Of a DNA stretch of 64,000 bases, positions 47,310 through 59,605 are shown one piece after another (within the stretch, counting starts at the first letter, position 1; the number at the start of each line of letters is the position of its first letter). A program made the position numbers and the translations under genes. The stretch spans positions 6,765,501-6,829,500 of the forward strand of contig NC_084938.1 of NCBI RefSeq assembly GCF_958298935.1, read 5' to 3'. Below the pieces are notes generated by a model. That model saw only the letters and a program-made list of their open reading frames with translations. It was not told where the DNA came from and ran no database searches. This DNA comes from Phragmites australis. Lineage: Eukaryota > Streptophyta > Magnoliopsida > Poales > Poaceae.

Positions 47310-47490
47310 ATATAGCCAGGATATCACTGTCGGCTCATTTAACCAGCCGACAGTGATGTTATGCTATCACTGCCGGTTAGTGGATTAAGTCGGTAGTGAT
47401 GAGGTTGCAAGGCATCACTACCGGCTTAATCCATTGACCGGCAGTGATGACCCTTATCACTACCGGTTCATAAGTCATGATGGCTGATTT
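47310..47490. repeat. CACTA X subterminal repeats
   Basis: Direct and inverted copies of ATCACTGCCGGTTAGTGGAT / ATCACTACCGGTTC, typical of one large group of grass CACTA elements. They mark the 5' end of element X. The sequence differs from that at the end of element Y (51200-51500). Confidence 0.8.
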
Positions 47491-47889
47491 TTCCCGCGCG
47501 GCTTTTGGAAAAGAAAACTCCCCTTAATTTTCTTCCATATAATTCAGTATCTACAAACATAGGTTAAATTATGAAGCATTAATGCTCTATGTCACAAGCT
47601 AATTGGCTTGCACTTGCTGTTTTGCTAACATGTGCATTTGCTAAGTTGATTACTGCAGTAGTTTGGATGATAATAGGTATAGCTGTTTTTTTATATATTT
47701 AGATAGACAATTGAAACTTTATTGAACAACTTATGGAGCTCATTACTGTTTTACTGTAAATTCTAGCAGAATGACAGCGTAGGCTAACTTACTGATTTTT
47801 CATGTTAGTGCTCATGGTGTCATCAGTGCTATGCTAGCTTATGTTTTTAGAGGTGGATATTCAGTGTTTGTGCTACAGACATATAATAA

Positions 47890-50790
47890 CGAGGTTGGAT
47901 GCTTTATGCTTGTATCCCTAGCAGCAGTTCAGATTGTAGGAAAAATGCACAGAAGTGTATGGTTGAATGTGGTGCGAATCAATGTTTCAAATGCCAATGG
48001 AAGGCACAATAACAGTGAACTTCTTTTGCCACAAGATGAGATGGCTATTGAAACTCAAACAATTCGAGAAGATGATATCCATGTTGAGCAGCAAGATTAT
48101 GATGATCTTAATGTCTCGGGTACAACTGTAACTAGAAAGATGTAAAACTAGTTTGGAAATATACATATATCTATGTTGATCCAAAGTTTAATTAGTTCTT
48201 CTCAAACATTTTGTAGGTGAAGATGGTCAAGTACAGAAATGTGGGACAACTATTTTACCTCATGTTTGGGATCTTCCAGCAGGAGAACGTATAGTGGTAA
48301 AGTGTAATAGGTTTGGACAAACCATTGGGAGAGAAGGTGGAGTGCTAGGCCAATTTTTGCGTACAGTGGTAAGAAATGGAGGCTACTATCCATTAGACAA
48401 AAAGGATTGGAGATTAGCCAAACGGAATGGTGGAGACGAAACAATTCTTGATTTTGTAAAGGTATGCCTATATGTAGTGTTCTTGTAAAGAATAACTCTT
48501 GTTCCAATACTTCCTATTCATTGTTCATTCTAGTACTACATGTCAGTTATAAAAGACATCAAACTTGTGCTTAAACATTTTTTTATAATACTACATTATT
48601 TCAAACAAAGTTTTTATATCCTCGATCATGTGAGAAGTGGATACTAAAATTAGTTGGGCGACATTGGAAGCAATATAAGGCGCACTAAAGAAAGCTCTGA
48701 TTAATGTTAAGAAGAAGAGAGTTGTGTTGCATAGGCGGTGCCCAGAAGATGTTGACGACGATCAATGGGTTGCCCTTGTCAACCATTGGAAGTCAAAAAA
48801 AGGCAAGGTAATAAGAGTGCAAATATGTATACATTATTTCTCCAACTATGATTTTACGATTATTTGAAATTTACATGGTTTGATTAGATGATTGTATTTT
48901 GCTTCTCTAACATGCACAAAGCGAGAAAAGCAAAAGAAGTATCTCGATGAAGAGAACACATAGAGCGGGGACAAAGAGTTATGCTCGTTGGGCTAAGGAC
49001 ATGGTGAGTAACCTTGTTTTGTTAAATACTTATCTCTAACATTTTCTTGATATTGTTTATCTCCTTTTTTAGAGACAAGTTGATCCTCAGAAGAAGCAGC
49101 CACATAGAGCGAAGGTTTATCTAGCGACTCACAAACATAAGGATGGACAATGAAATGAGCACGTGGTAGGAAATATATACACAGTTTACATGTTTTTGGA
49201 CTAATTTTGATATGCGGGTACTTATGCACGTAATTTTTCACTAGCAGGATAAGTTGGAAGAAATCATGGAAGAATAGTCTAACTTAGGAAAAAATGATCA
49301 AGAAAAAGTTACGCGGGAAGGTGATGCATTACATACAGTATTGGGGCAAGAGAAACTAAGACAAGTTCATGGCATGGGTTTGCTTCCCGTACCTAAACAA
49401 GCATATGGCAAGAAGTCACATCTTTTCAAGGACACTAATACTACTACAGTAGAAGGCCCATTAGAGATAATTGTTTTGGAGGAGATGAGAAAGCTAAAGG
49501 AACGTATAGAAAAGCAAGATCAAATTATCAAAGATTTGCAAAAACAATCATCCCATGTTAATAGAGAATCATATAAGGTAAAGAATCTTTTTAACCTACA
49601 TATTAATGTTTTCCTCAAATCTAAAACATATTTTGGTAGGTGCATTGCGAAGAAACTTATGAGGATAATTTTCATCTATGACTTGTACATTCTAGAAGAA
49701 AGGTACTATCAAAATTTTGATCTAGCATTATTTCTTTCCAAACACTTGCTAACACGTATTTTAATATGCAGAGAATTGAATGATGCAGTTGTACAAGACT
49801 CACTGAGTGAACACCAAGAGGTAACCATGCGTATGCCTTGTTTTTCCTTCTTTTTTACTACTACAACATTAAAATAAATGAAAAAAAATTATTCATATGA
49901 TAAGCAAAAGATGGAATAATCTTTCCAGTAGTTCGGAACAAGCAATGTGTTAGGTCCAACTAAATTTTGACGTTACTATTGTTGTCAATGAAAATTTTGC
50001 AAACATAAAATCGAAAACATAAGGTGCAAAAATAGGAAGTATATTATAGGTTCACCAAATTGCTTGGAGACAAATATCCGAAAATAATAAAATAAAATAA
50101 TCACATGAAACATGCAGAAATGATTCAGCTACCACTGCACCTTCAGTTGTTCAACTTGGACTATCGGTGAGTTTATCTTTTCTATGTCGTCAACCAATAC
50201 AGGAGTCTCTTTGATTACTGGAGGTGTTTCTTCAATTGCCTTTCTAGCTGCTTCTCTTTCCTTAATTATGCTCAACCTATTTATGTGCATGTAACACTTT
50301 GTGATAGTGATGGCAAAGTTTGTACTTATTGCAAAATATCCTAATTGATGTGTCTTCCTCCAACACTAGTTCACAAAGAACAAGGCGCAAGAATAGGTTA
50401 CTCAAAATAAGATCCCACGCCGTGCGAGTTCAAAAATGGCACATCCTGCTGCAATGACGGTATGAAAGCATAATAGAAGTGTTCCGATAAAGCTGTTACA
50501 ACTATTTCCTTTTCTTATCTTAAATGTGCTTACATGTCAATATAGGAGCGTACAATATGTGTACTAAAGTCCGCCAAATATACAAACAAAGTGCCTGTGG
50601 AATATGCACTTTGTCAAGTTGTGATCCAGATGCAGAAGTTAATGGTGTTAAGCTTTGTAATCAAATTTGGAAGCTGCGTATTACTTTTCCAATTGAACAA
50701 AGTGAGGTTCTGGTAAGGCCATGGCACACTACAAGACAATCGGTGATGCAAAAGGAAAAACAATAGCTTTGCCTTCAACTTTTGTATGTT
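47890..50790 (+). pseudogene. TNP1-type CACTA protein (Transposase_24-like), multi-exon, broken
   Basis: Recognisable exons: 48217-48461 with WDLPAGERIVVKCNRFGQTI and LGQFLRTVVRNGGYYPLDKK DW (shown in two parts), 48611-48807 with FLYPRSCEKWILKLVGRHW, PEDVDDDQWVALVNHWKSKK and a one-base frameshift near 48694, then about 48920-49002 (GTKSYARWAKDM), 49073-49155 (DPQKKQPHRAKVYLATHKHK) and about 49245-49577 (QVHGMGLLPVPKQAYGKKSH, a coiled-coil-like tail EEMRKLKERIEKQDQIIKDL). A C-terminal block near 50545-50790 (VLKSAKYTNKVP, DPDAEVNGVKL, EVLVRPW) has another frameshift. Splice sites are GT-AG. In En/Spm, TNPA/TNP1-type proteins bind subterminal repeats and assist transposition. Upstream sequence from 47831 may include an earlier exon. 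Confidence 0.78.
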
Positions 50791-51199
50791 TGTTTTGGCT
50801 TGCTTTTCTTTCAAATTATTGTTGTCCATGCAGGTTGAAAAGGTTCATGGTTGAATTTTCTATTTGGATCTATTCCTTACCAACTCATCAAGACGAAGAA
50901 GAGACTTCATGAAGATTAGCTAGCGATACTTATGTTTGGCTTTTTAGGACTCAATTTAGACATATTATGATGTTTAGCATATTCAACAAACTCCAGTTGA
51001 TGTATGGAATGATGTGAATAACAATACATTTATTTATTTTCATGTGCAATGCAATCTATCTTTTCGGTGTTCTTATATCAAGTTGTATACTTTTTACATT
51101 CTCAAACATTGAATGAAAAGTATTGAGATAATAGTTTGTGTACTTTCATAAATTGCAAAAATAATTATTATTTCATCATGTTGTTGAATTTACTACAAA

Positions 51200-51500
51200 T
51201 ATGCAACTGGCCATAAAATGTGTTGCTGATAACAAACATGTGTTGCTGACAAGTGTTTGCAGTGCTATTGAAATATGTGTCACATGTATTGTTATAAATA
51301 GAGAAATGTGTTACATGCCCCATATGTCAGCAACACCTATTCTTATGTATAACAACATTTGCATTGTGTTGCACAGGCTCATCCTAGCAACGGCACCGAT
51401 AACAACACTTAATATTTGTGTTGCTAGAATCAGCATCAACACTTTTTCATACATACAGCAACACACACCTGTGTTGCTATATGTCAATGTCGTAGTAGTG
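51200..51500. repeat. CACTA Y subterminal repeats and right terminus
   Basis: Copies of TGTGTTGCTGATAACAA and its inverse (for example ATAACAACACTTAATATTTG, CAGCAACACACACCTGTGTT) lead to GTAGTAGTG at 51500. Sequence TCT follows as possible target duplication, but the partner end is lost. Confidence 0.8.
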
Positions 51501-51503
51501 TCT

Positions 51504-54316
51504 CTGCTCAGCTCAGCAGCTCAGGAGCAGTAGCTGACTACTGCCCGCATAGATGTTATCATGTCCAAGTCGAAGAATAACGCCAACCGCCAGAATGGAC
51601 ATGTCAAGACATCTAGAAGCTCAAGCCCGAGCCAAACCTGAGATGTGCACTTCAGTTCAACCACTGGTCGTCAAAATGCCAACCAAATCTACAAGATGGA
51701 GTTAGAGATAAGCGATGGACCAAAAGGAAGAAGAATCCAGGGGCTATGTGTGAGCTATTGCACAAGAGATAAGAGTCTAAGCATGTTTGAATCATCGGAA
51801 TCGAGTTTGACCTGCCGCCGCTGCCCCTTTTCGAATTCGTTTTGATTTGGAGATAAGAGAGCCGCCTGCCCATATATATGCACCCCCACACCCACCTCAG
51901 AACATCCCGAGCCTTTTCCCCAGCTCCTCGCCGAGATATTGACGCCCACAGCCATCTCCAATGAGCTCTGAAGCATCAATCCGCCCATCGCTGTCGCCAA
52001 CCTCTCTGGAGCATCCACAATGCCAATGTGTGCCCTACGTGAGTTCCCCGTGCTTTCGTGATTCTTTTCTACCACTTGCCGTCGAATTTAGGCCACCGGA
52101 GCACCATTTCGACAGGTTTCCGACCAGGCACCGGTGGAAAGGCCGCTGCTGGCTCTGTTCCACCAGAGCCGAGCGCCAGAGAGTGTGAGCCGTCTGATCC
52201 GAGTTCAATAGCCAGAATTAGATCTATTTCATACTCTTTCGCTAGCCAACCGTAGAGTGCCATGTGGACTTCATAATCCTAGTTAGCCTTTTGCCACATC
52301 AGCACGCCGAGTAAGCATACCACGTCAGCCGTTTTGCTGATGTGTCTTGCCATGTCATCACTGAGAGCCTAGTCAGCAGCACAGTCAGCTTTTCTTTTCT
52401 TTTAAATTGTTTTACTTGTTGTGATGACATCATAATTAGTAAATATAACATACTAAACAGATTTCCAGTGTAAAAATAATTCTAAAAATAATAATAATAA
52501 GGAAATTAATTTTTGAAAATGTTTAATAAAGTTTATTAGGTTTATTTAATTCTATTTAATAGTTTTATAATACAAGCAAATGCTAGAAAAATCCAGAAAA
52601 AAATCCTAGAAAATCATAGATGGCTTTAGAAAATTCTAGAAAATTCCTAGCAACATAATTACATTTGGCGATAATCTTTTTGGTCTTGTTTCAATCTTTA
52701 GAAAATCATAACTTGTAAATTGTAGCTCCATTTTGACCCGTTCTTTCATTGGACTATCCAAAAAAGTGTGATCTTGTATGTGATGATGTTTGTTATGTGA
52801 TATTTGATTCCTTTTAGATCTTGGTTTTTATGTGTTGTTGTTTTTCACGTATTTTTTGAGTAGACGCCAACTTTCAGGAGGGGAGCTAGAAGGTCTGCAG
52901 GATCAGAATTTTAATGACCCAACTGAGTTCAGTGAAGGCAAATTGTGTTTTTGATCATATTTATCCTAGTTTTATAATTGTTTTATTTTACAAACATGCA
53001 TGCTAATAATATGTTAGGAATCCCATGAGTTAGGTTTTACCCTAGTTTTCCCTTATCATCCTTATTGCCATAGTATGGTTTTGGGTTATCGAAGGATAGA
53101 TGATGCTTAGACTTGTTTTGGAATGGAAGTCAAGATAATTGCTGTATGAAATTGATAATGGTCCTATGCAACAATGATAAAATATGATGGAACAATTTTG
53201 TAGAAACATGGCATAGGGATTTGAGCATGTGGTATGATCGGTATGGGATGTATAGATGGGAATGTGGTAGTCTTGCTCAAATATAAGGACCGAAACGTGG
53301 GGTGACCTTATTGTGTTTACAGTACCACCACAATCCTGGTGTGGGATGGGTCTAGCTAAGTAATTTGCTTTACTCTCAACACAGTGTAGAACAAGCAGAT
53401 GAACAGGGCAAGGAAGGCTGTACTTCCTTAGATCCGAAAGGCACGAAAGGGGCTTCCGTTGTTGAGGTGAAATCATGCGGCAGTGAAATCTTAGCAGGTA
53501 TGTGCTGAGAGGGGCATTGAAAAGTCTTTGCAGTGGATTCCTAGCGCACACCTCAGTAGTGTGTAGCAGTTTTCCATCGACCAACGGATGCTCGACAAAA
53601 TGGGAAGAAACGTCTTGTGGGTAATGTATAACCTCTGTAGAGTGTTAAAACTGATTAATCAGCTGTGCTCACGGTCATGAGTGGCATTAAAAACATACCA
53701 TGATTAGAACTTGATATTTTGATTAGTTGGTCAACTATGATGAAGGGAATCATAGTTGAGGGTGGTCAATCATAGTGGTGGGAACTATGATTGGGGTGTT
53801 CACCTTAGTGGATGGAACTTTGGTTGAGGTTGTCAGTTGGTTAAGTTAGGATGGATGGAATCTTGAGGTGGTTGTTATTCACTTAATTATTATTGCTTTT
53901 TGAATGTTTTTACTAAAATTATGTTTATGCAAAAGAGCCATTTAGCCACATTCTTGTTAAAGCCTTCATATGAATACTATTTCCTTCACAACTTGCTGAG
54001 TACAACATATGCTCACTCTTGCTATCACCAAACACTCAGTTGAAGAAGGTATCGAGAACTACGCTAAAAGTGGAACATTCTAATATGCTTTCTACATCAA
54101 TAATGCCAGTGGAAGAGTCATAAAGGATTAGAGTAGTTATAGTTCATGTAGTTCTGCTGCGGTTTATTTGGTTCTTTGACCCTTGAAGGTCATTTGTGTA
54201 AGATAATTTAATTTTGGTATGTATATTTGTAATGGTTATCATCAATGAAATCACTATGTGTTGGGATTGATTCCTAGGCTCAGCACATAGAAGAGATTGG
54301 TTTGTTTCCTTAAACA
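51504..54316 (+). mobile_element. Gypsy-type LTR 'G', 5' part uncertain
   Basis: A TATATATG box (51873-51880) followed by a GC-rich leader, a long AT-rich region and a right end CCTTAAACA at 54316 fit a long LTR in plus orientation. Immediately after it, minus-strand gypsy coding sequence begins in mid-gene, consistent with insertion or truncation. I find no TG start, so 51504 is only the limit set by element Y. No protein gene is seen inside; small frames are unremarkable. Confidence 0.45.
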
Positions 54317-54830
54317 GGTCTTGACAATTTTCTCTACAAACGCATCACCATCAGGGATCTCTCGACCTTCGAGATAGGCTCGGAATGGCATCATACAAGT
54401 CAGCTCACATTTGAGTAGTGCAGCTTCCATGTCTGCAGGTTTTGCCTCACTGACATGACCAGATTGCTAGTCAAGTTGGGCAACATCTGCCCTCAAGGCT
54501 GTTGAGATAGATGGTTTGAGGAGTTTTTCGATGAAGACTCCCACAGGTGTTGGTGAAGGAGATGAAGCGAGCCTAACAAGTTCATCGGTGGTGGAGTTGT
54601 CACCTCTCCAAATGTGTGTAATTTCTAGCCCTTCAAACTTTTGCTTGAGCTTTCGTACCTCATTCAGATAAGCCACCATGTTGTTGTCCAAGCACCGGTA
54701 CTCCTTTTGCACCTGGTTTATGACTAGCTGTGTGTCCCCTTTCATGAGTAGTCGCCTAATTCCAAATGACGCAGCTATACAGAGCCCATTTACCAGTCCC
54801 TCATACTCTACAACTGAGAAACCAAGTTAA
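54317..54830 (-). pseudogene. Gypsy RNase H (second, dual type) and following linker
   Basis: Reads leftward from the nested LTR: VVEYEGLVNG near 54800, then MKGDTQLVINQVQKEYRCLD, VRKLKQKFEGLEITHIWRGD and TDELVRLASS, the pattern of the additional RNase H domain of Tat-type gypsy elements. A stop follows at about 54467, and REIPDGDAFVEKIVKT lies near 54340-54390 before truncation by LTR G. It continues from 56290-56420 on the other side of the nested LTR. Confidence 0.8.
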
Positions 54831-54833
54831 AAT

Positions 54834-56289
54834 GTGACTTGGTTTATATGTGATGAGTGATTTACAAGGTTGTTGATTTAGTTTGTCGAGTTTTGGATTT
54901 CTTGAGTTTGGTTTGAGCATTTTGATTATGGACTAACTGGAGTTAGAGTTGCAGAAATGTGTTTGATTATCTCATGGTGTGTAGGTGACCGATGCAACTT
55001 GGTGGTCGAGGATAGGTGATCGAGGCTAAGCAGGTGCTTGGTGCCAGACGATGAAGGAGGTCGAGTGGAGTCAAGGATAATCCTAACTGTACACGTGGAG
55101 GTCAAGCAAAGCATGAAATGGAGGATGAAGATAGCGTGTTGACAAAGTCAAGAAAAAGAGATGCTAGTGCAAGTGACAAGGCGACCTGAGGGATCAAGAG
55201 TGGGAGAGACATGTCGGCGGTCAGGATCGTAAGATGGAGTACACGTGTTGACATCAGAGTGCTTGCTTAAGGTGTAAGCAAGTGGTGAGTCACGCTTTGA
55301 GAAGCGTGCATAGGGTTTCACGGTTAGGCCTTAAAACCGTGGAAGGATTGGAGGAGTATGTGGCACCATCACGAAGCTTGTGTCGAGGTGAAGCTAAGTT
55401 GTGAAGGCGTCGTGGCCATTCGATGGATGAAGCAAGAAATGAACCAAAATGCCATCGGTGGTAGGTAGGAGTATAGTATAAGAGATGTGTATTTTGGTAA
55501 TAAGCTAGTAAACTTAGGGGTTAAGTTTCCTAGGCCTATAAATAAAGGGGTAGAGATTTGGGAGAGTTTGAACCAGCCACTTAAGCCCCTTGTGCTACCC
55601 ATTTGAGAGCCTAGTGCTAGGGTTTTAGAGGAGAGGAAGGAGGAGTGCTTACCCTATGAAATAGGTGTGAGTTTTGAGAGAAAAATCTTTGTAATTTGCC
55701 TAAAATAGGACTGACCACTTTGAGTAATGAAGTTTATATTTTTGCATATGCTTGAATTCCCCTCCTTCTAGTTACCCAATATTGGTTCCCTTGTTTTTAT
55801 TTTTTTCGAAAGTTTTCGATCTATGTTGCGATTTTTGTTTTCGTGCTTGAGCTGAATTTTTTCACCTTGTTGGAGTTAATATTCTAGTTGCTAGAGGCAT
55901 AAAATCCATGTACAAAAGTACACAATTGGGTATTGAATTCCTTTGCCTCTAATCCATCAACTTGGATATTTTCTTCACCCAGTGATCACCTTCTTGAGTT
56001 TTTGGTGTTTCTCCTAAAGATCCAATTTTTGTGTGGTGTTGAGTCATGGATTAGTTTGATGTGGAACCTAGGGATTGATTCCAACCATGAGACCCTCCTT
56101 TTGTCATATTTTCAAATTTGGTTTTTGAATCGGAACTTCTAGGTTGAGCCTAAATTTCTGCTGCATTGCTCTTTGTGGTGATTTCTTTTTTGAGGTGTGT
56201 TGGGTAACAAAGAGTAGGCCACCTATTTCGCAAGAAATTTGTAAGGCGTCTATTCAACCCCCCCTCTAGTCGCCTATCTCGTTCCTACA
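54834..56289 (+). mobile_element. Solo LTR (SIRE-like copia type) inside the gypsy element
   Basis: Starts TGTGACTTGG, ends GTTCCTACA, has a TATAAATA box at 55537-55544 and no coding part. The gypsy RNase H is interrupted at exactly these points. Flanks TAAAA (54829-54833) and ACAAA/CAAAA (56290-56295) are only similar, so the target duplication is not proven. The TGTGA start and TACA end resemble the copia C LTR. Confidence 0.68.
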
Positions 56290-57700
56290 ACAAAATTGTT
56301 GGAAGCTTTAAAATCTAATTGAATGATATACCTGAGTTCGTCGCCCGTTGGAGACTTGAGTACAATGTCAGCCCCTGAGCCCTGGAGCGTAAGCAATCTG
56401 TCAATCAAAAGTGTCAAGTGATCCTTGACCAAATTTGGTTTTGTTTTTCAACGTTTGTCCACTCGATGATGAATTCTTCTAGTACTCCTGACTTAACGCT
56501 TTTACGCGGTGCATAGTCCAAGTTGAACTTGTTGAGTTCGACCGCCCATTGCGCGATTTGTCCAGTTGCCTCCCTATTGCGTATAACATCCTTCAGTGGA
56601 TACATCATCATGAAGGTAACCTTGTGCACTTGGAAATAATATCGTAGCCTTTGGGAAGTCATCAGAACTGCATACAACAACTTTTGCACTTGTGGGTATC
56701 GTAGCTCAGCATTGTGTAGGACTTCACTCACGTAGTAAACCAGCTTCTAGATGTTTTCCTTCTTCTCGGGACATTCTTGTTTAACCACTAGGATCATGCT
56801 CACAACTTGCGAGGTAGCTGCAATGTACAAAAACAGTTTTTCTTTGTCGTTAGGCAGAGTTAGAATTAACAGAGATGATAAATATCTTTTCAAATCTTGG
56901 AAAGCCTTCTCCACTTCTTCCGTCCACTGGAACCGGTCGTGTTTCTTCAGTAATTTGAAAAAAGGCATCCCTCACTCGTCCATCTTGGAGATGAAGCGAC
57001 TAGGAGTTGCTATGTATCCTACCAATTTTTGAACTTCCTTCAGTGTTTGAGGTGACCGCATCTGGTCAAGAAATTCGATTTTGCATGGATTGGTCTCAAT
57101 GCCTCAACTTGGCACTAGGAAACTGAGAAGCTTCCTGGACGGAACGCCGAACATGCATTTGTTGGGGTTAAGCATCATATGATACTTCCTGAGGTTGTCG
57201 AATGTCCTTGAGGTTGTCATTCAATGCAGCATTGGTTCTAGTTTTGACTACAATATCATCGACATAAGCTTTGACATTGCACCCAATCTGGGGCTGTAAA
57301 TAATTTTTAATACACTGTTGATAAGTAGTGCCAGCACTCTTCAAACCAAAGGGCATCTTTACGTAGAAAAATACACCAAATGGAGTAACAAAAGTAATTT
57401 TTTCCTCATCCTCTATTCCCACGCTGATTTGATGATACCCCGAATAGGCATCTAGAAAATACAGCAATGCACAATCCATCGTAGAGTCGATAAATCTTGT
57501 CGATTCAAGGAAGAGGAAAAAGATATTTGGGACAAGCTTTGTTGAGGTCAGTAAAGTCGACACATATTCTCCACTTGTTGTTGGCTTTCTTCATAAGGAC
57601 AGGATTCGCGAGCCATGTAGGATGATGAACCTCTCGAATGAAGCCCAGCTTTAAGAGTTTGTTGACCTCTACCTACGTTTAGTGCCGGGTTCCATAGCTA
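56290..57700 (-). pseudogene. Gypsy reverse transcriptase and RNase H, broken
   Basis: Reading leftward: FIREVHHPTWLANPVLMKK near 57620, WRICVDFTDLNKACPK, FLDAYSGYHQISVGI, TPFGVFFYVKMPFGLKSAG and the catalytic YVDDIVV (about 57245), then FQWTEEVEKAFQDLKRYLSS (about 56900), VSEVLHNAELRYPQVQKLLY and ATGQIAQWAVELNKFNLDYA (RNase H). These order and motifs define Ty3/gypsy; the wording of motifs fits the Tat lineage. Stops and frame changes at about 57490, 57165, 56970 and 56745 disable it. The reverse transcriptase would copy the element RNA into DNA. Confidence 0.86.
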
Positions 57701-58950
57701 GTTGATACTCGATCACCTCCCTAGGGACTCCAAGCATATCAGATGGTTGCCACACAAACACAACTTGGGGGAAGACTGTCACACCTGTTCTTTCAAATAG
57801 GGGAGTCATGTTGACCATCCCGTCATGGAGATCTACGGTTGTTATGATGACGATCATCTTCGCGATGCTCTTCACGATGGTTATTGATCACCTCTTGTAA
57901 GTTACGCCTATCATGAGGGGTGTAGTTCCTCAGGTCTTCCTTATTCCTATGCCTATGGATGGAGCAGCTACAGTTCAACCTACAGGGTTGTGCTCGAGCT
58001 CGACCACCCGAGCTTCTCGCTTGTGATCCCTTGGCTCGGGGGTGTCTGCGATCGTGGCTCCTCGAACTAGCACCTTGCCGGCTGGGGTGCCTAGAGTTAC
58101 TAGGTTAGTTCACTCTAGCAGCCTGGGTCTGAACCGCATTGAGTAGAGTCTTAATCTGATTGACCATCGGGGCTAAGGGATTCATTGAATCCAACTTAGG
58201 GAAGAACCTTAGAATTAGATGAGCACCCTGGAAATTGGCCTCCAAAGTGCTAAAGACACCACTGCTAATGCTCAACTGCGGTCGAGCCAACGTCGCCCCG
58301 TGATTGCTGTTCTGAGGGGGTATCACCTAACCAAGAGGCGTCCCTGTAACAAGTCGACGTCAAATATCAGGGTTCATCTGACTCTCTACAGTCCGTCGAC
58401 AATGGGTAGTATTAGGGGCCTACAAAGCTCCAGTTGCAAACGTCGCTAGCAGTAACTCTCATGCGATGTTGGTATCTTGGGCGGCGGTTACCTCTACTAG
58501 ATCCTCAAGGATTCCTACACCATTGTTTATCATGGCGTTCGGATCTCCTCGGTTCTGGTCACTGGTTGTGCTGCTGACTCCTCCAGCCATGAACATGAAT
58601 CGATCTGTTCGGCTGCTCTGGCTATTAATGGAGTTTTCATCACTGATCTTGTGACTCTCACCATCGCTATCTATGTCCATGAATTGAGAATATTAGATTC
58701 CTTGGGATCCCAATCTAGGTGTCTCACCTCGTAGTATGCGTCCAATGGGCTCGACTTGATGATACCGGTGTGGATCAGTCCACCTTGATCATCCCAGTGG
58801 TAAGCCATAGTTCCGAAGGTGATCTCGGATCTAGCAGGAGGCAAAGTGAAGATGACTGCTGCTGACTCAAAGTGGTCGTAGAAACCAGTGTCAGAAAATC
58901 CGATGCGTACGCACACTTGAGACATGATCGATATTGAAAATAGATGAAAG
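57701..58950 (-). pseudogene. Gypsy gag/protease remnant and leader
   Basis: Near 57670-57875 lies VFVWQPSDMLGVPREVIEY, the segment between protease and reverse transcriptase. Farther right, an arginine-rich stretch (about 57880-58100) and PMVNQIKTLLNAVQTQAARV (58105-58326) resemble gag-like parts, and 58671-58964 holds an open frame just after the primer site with WDDQGGLIHTGIIKSSPLDA. No intact capsid or DTG protease motif is visible, so a large deletion is likely. Confidence 0.6.
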
Positions 58951-58970
58951 CCCCTAACTGGCATGCCAAC
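58951..58970 (-). other. Primer binding site of the gypsy element
   Basis: On the minus strand TTGGCATGCCAGTTAGGGG follows the LTR end (CTTCAACA). It resembles TGGCGCGCCAGGTAGGGG, seen after the LTR of many grass Tat-type elements. Confidence 0.65.
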
Positions 58971-59605
58971 TGTTGAAGATTAGTGCCTGACAATATATGC
59001 ATAATTAAACAGGGGTACCTTCGAGATCAGGGATCGAGCAGGAAACAAGACACGGTGTATATAGGTTCAGGCCCCCGATTGGAGTAATATCCTACGTCAT
59101 GTATGGATGCTACCGTATATAGATTATCTTAAGTATGAGCAATGTGGCTAGACCTATTACAATGGAGAGGATTGGATCTATGCTAATCTAGGGTTAAAGT
59201 CACCGAGTATCTCCAGTTGCTAGAGTCTTGATGTCACTTACATCAAATTGCATATGCGTGAATCATTCTGTGGTTTAGAAGTTCTCTGAGGGTCAGGACC
59301 CTGCCTTATATGGGAGCCGATGCACCACCTTAGTCCTAGCTGTAGTCGATAGGAAGTCCTTCATCTTGTTAGCCAAGTCAAAGAAGATGAATCCAACCTG
59401 GATACTAGTCGTACTCGAGTCGGATAACCCGATCGAGACCTTCCTAGTATATGTCTTCGAGACCTCTGGGTGTATCGGGTTCTGCAGATTTGGATCCGTA
59501 ATATCCGAAGTTGTTAAGCATATGTACAATGTACCCTTTCTGTATATGGTGTACTCCTTATGCATATATACCCCATAGTTAGATATTCGACACCATCGGT
59601 GAACA
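58971..59605 (-). repeat. 5' LTR of the gypsy element (about 635 bp)
   Basis: Plus-strand ends are TGTTGAAG and GGTGAACA, inverted TGTTSA termini. A CATATAAGG box on the minus strand lies at about 59305-59313. The outer end is placed by its inverted match and is less certain than the inner end. Confidence 0.65.

Larger units (their letters stand above)
45455..47500 (-). mobile_element. Truncated CACTA element 'X' with Tnp2 fragment
   Basis: Minus-strand Tnp2-type coding sequence (45462-46556) reads away from an array of subterminal repeats at 47310-47490 (ATCACTACCGGCTTAATCC and inverse). The terminal TAGTG expected just right of 47490 is missing, so the end is truncated where element Y begins. 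The left end is also lost. Confidence 0.65.
47501..51500 (+). mobile_element. CACTA element 'Y', 3' half with intact right terminus
   Basis: A TNP1-type gene on the plus strand (about 47890-50790) is followed by subterminal repeats and a terminus CGTAGTAGTG at 51491-51500. The left end is missing; the exact junction with element X is somewhere in 47490-47830. In CACTA elements TNP1 lies downstream of Tnp2, so this is a 3' end. Confidence 0.7.
54317..59605 (-). mobile_element. Ty3/gypsy (Tat-like) retrotransposon, minus strand, partial
   Basis: Right end: an LTR (58971-59605) and a primer site (58951-58970) that give the 5' end of a leftward element. Leftward follow a gag remnant, reverse transcriptase and RNase H to 54317, where LTR G cuts it. 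Integrase and the 3' LTR are absent. A solo LTR (54834-56289) is nested in the RNase H region. Confidence 0.8.
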
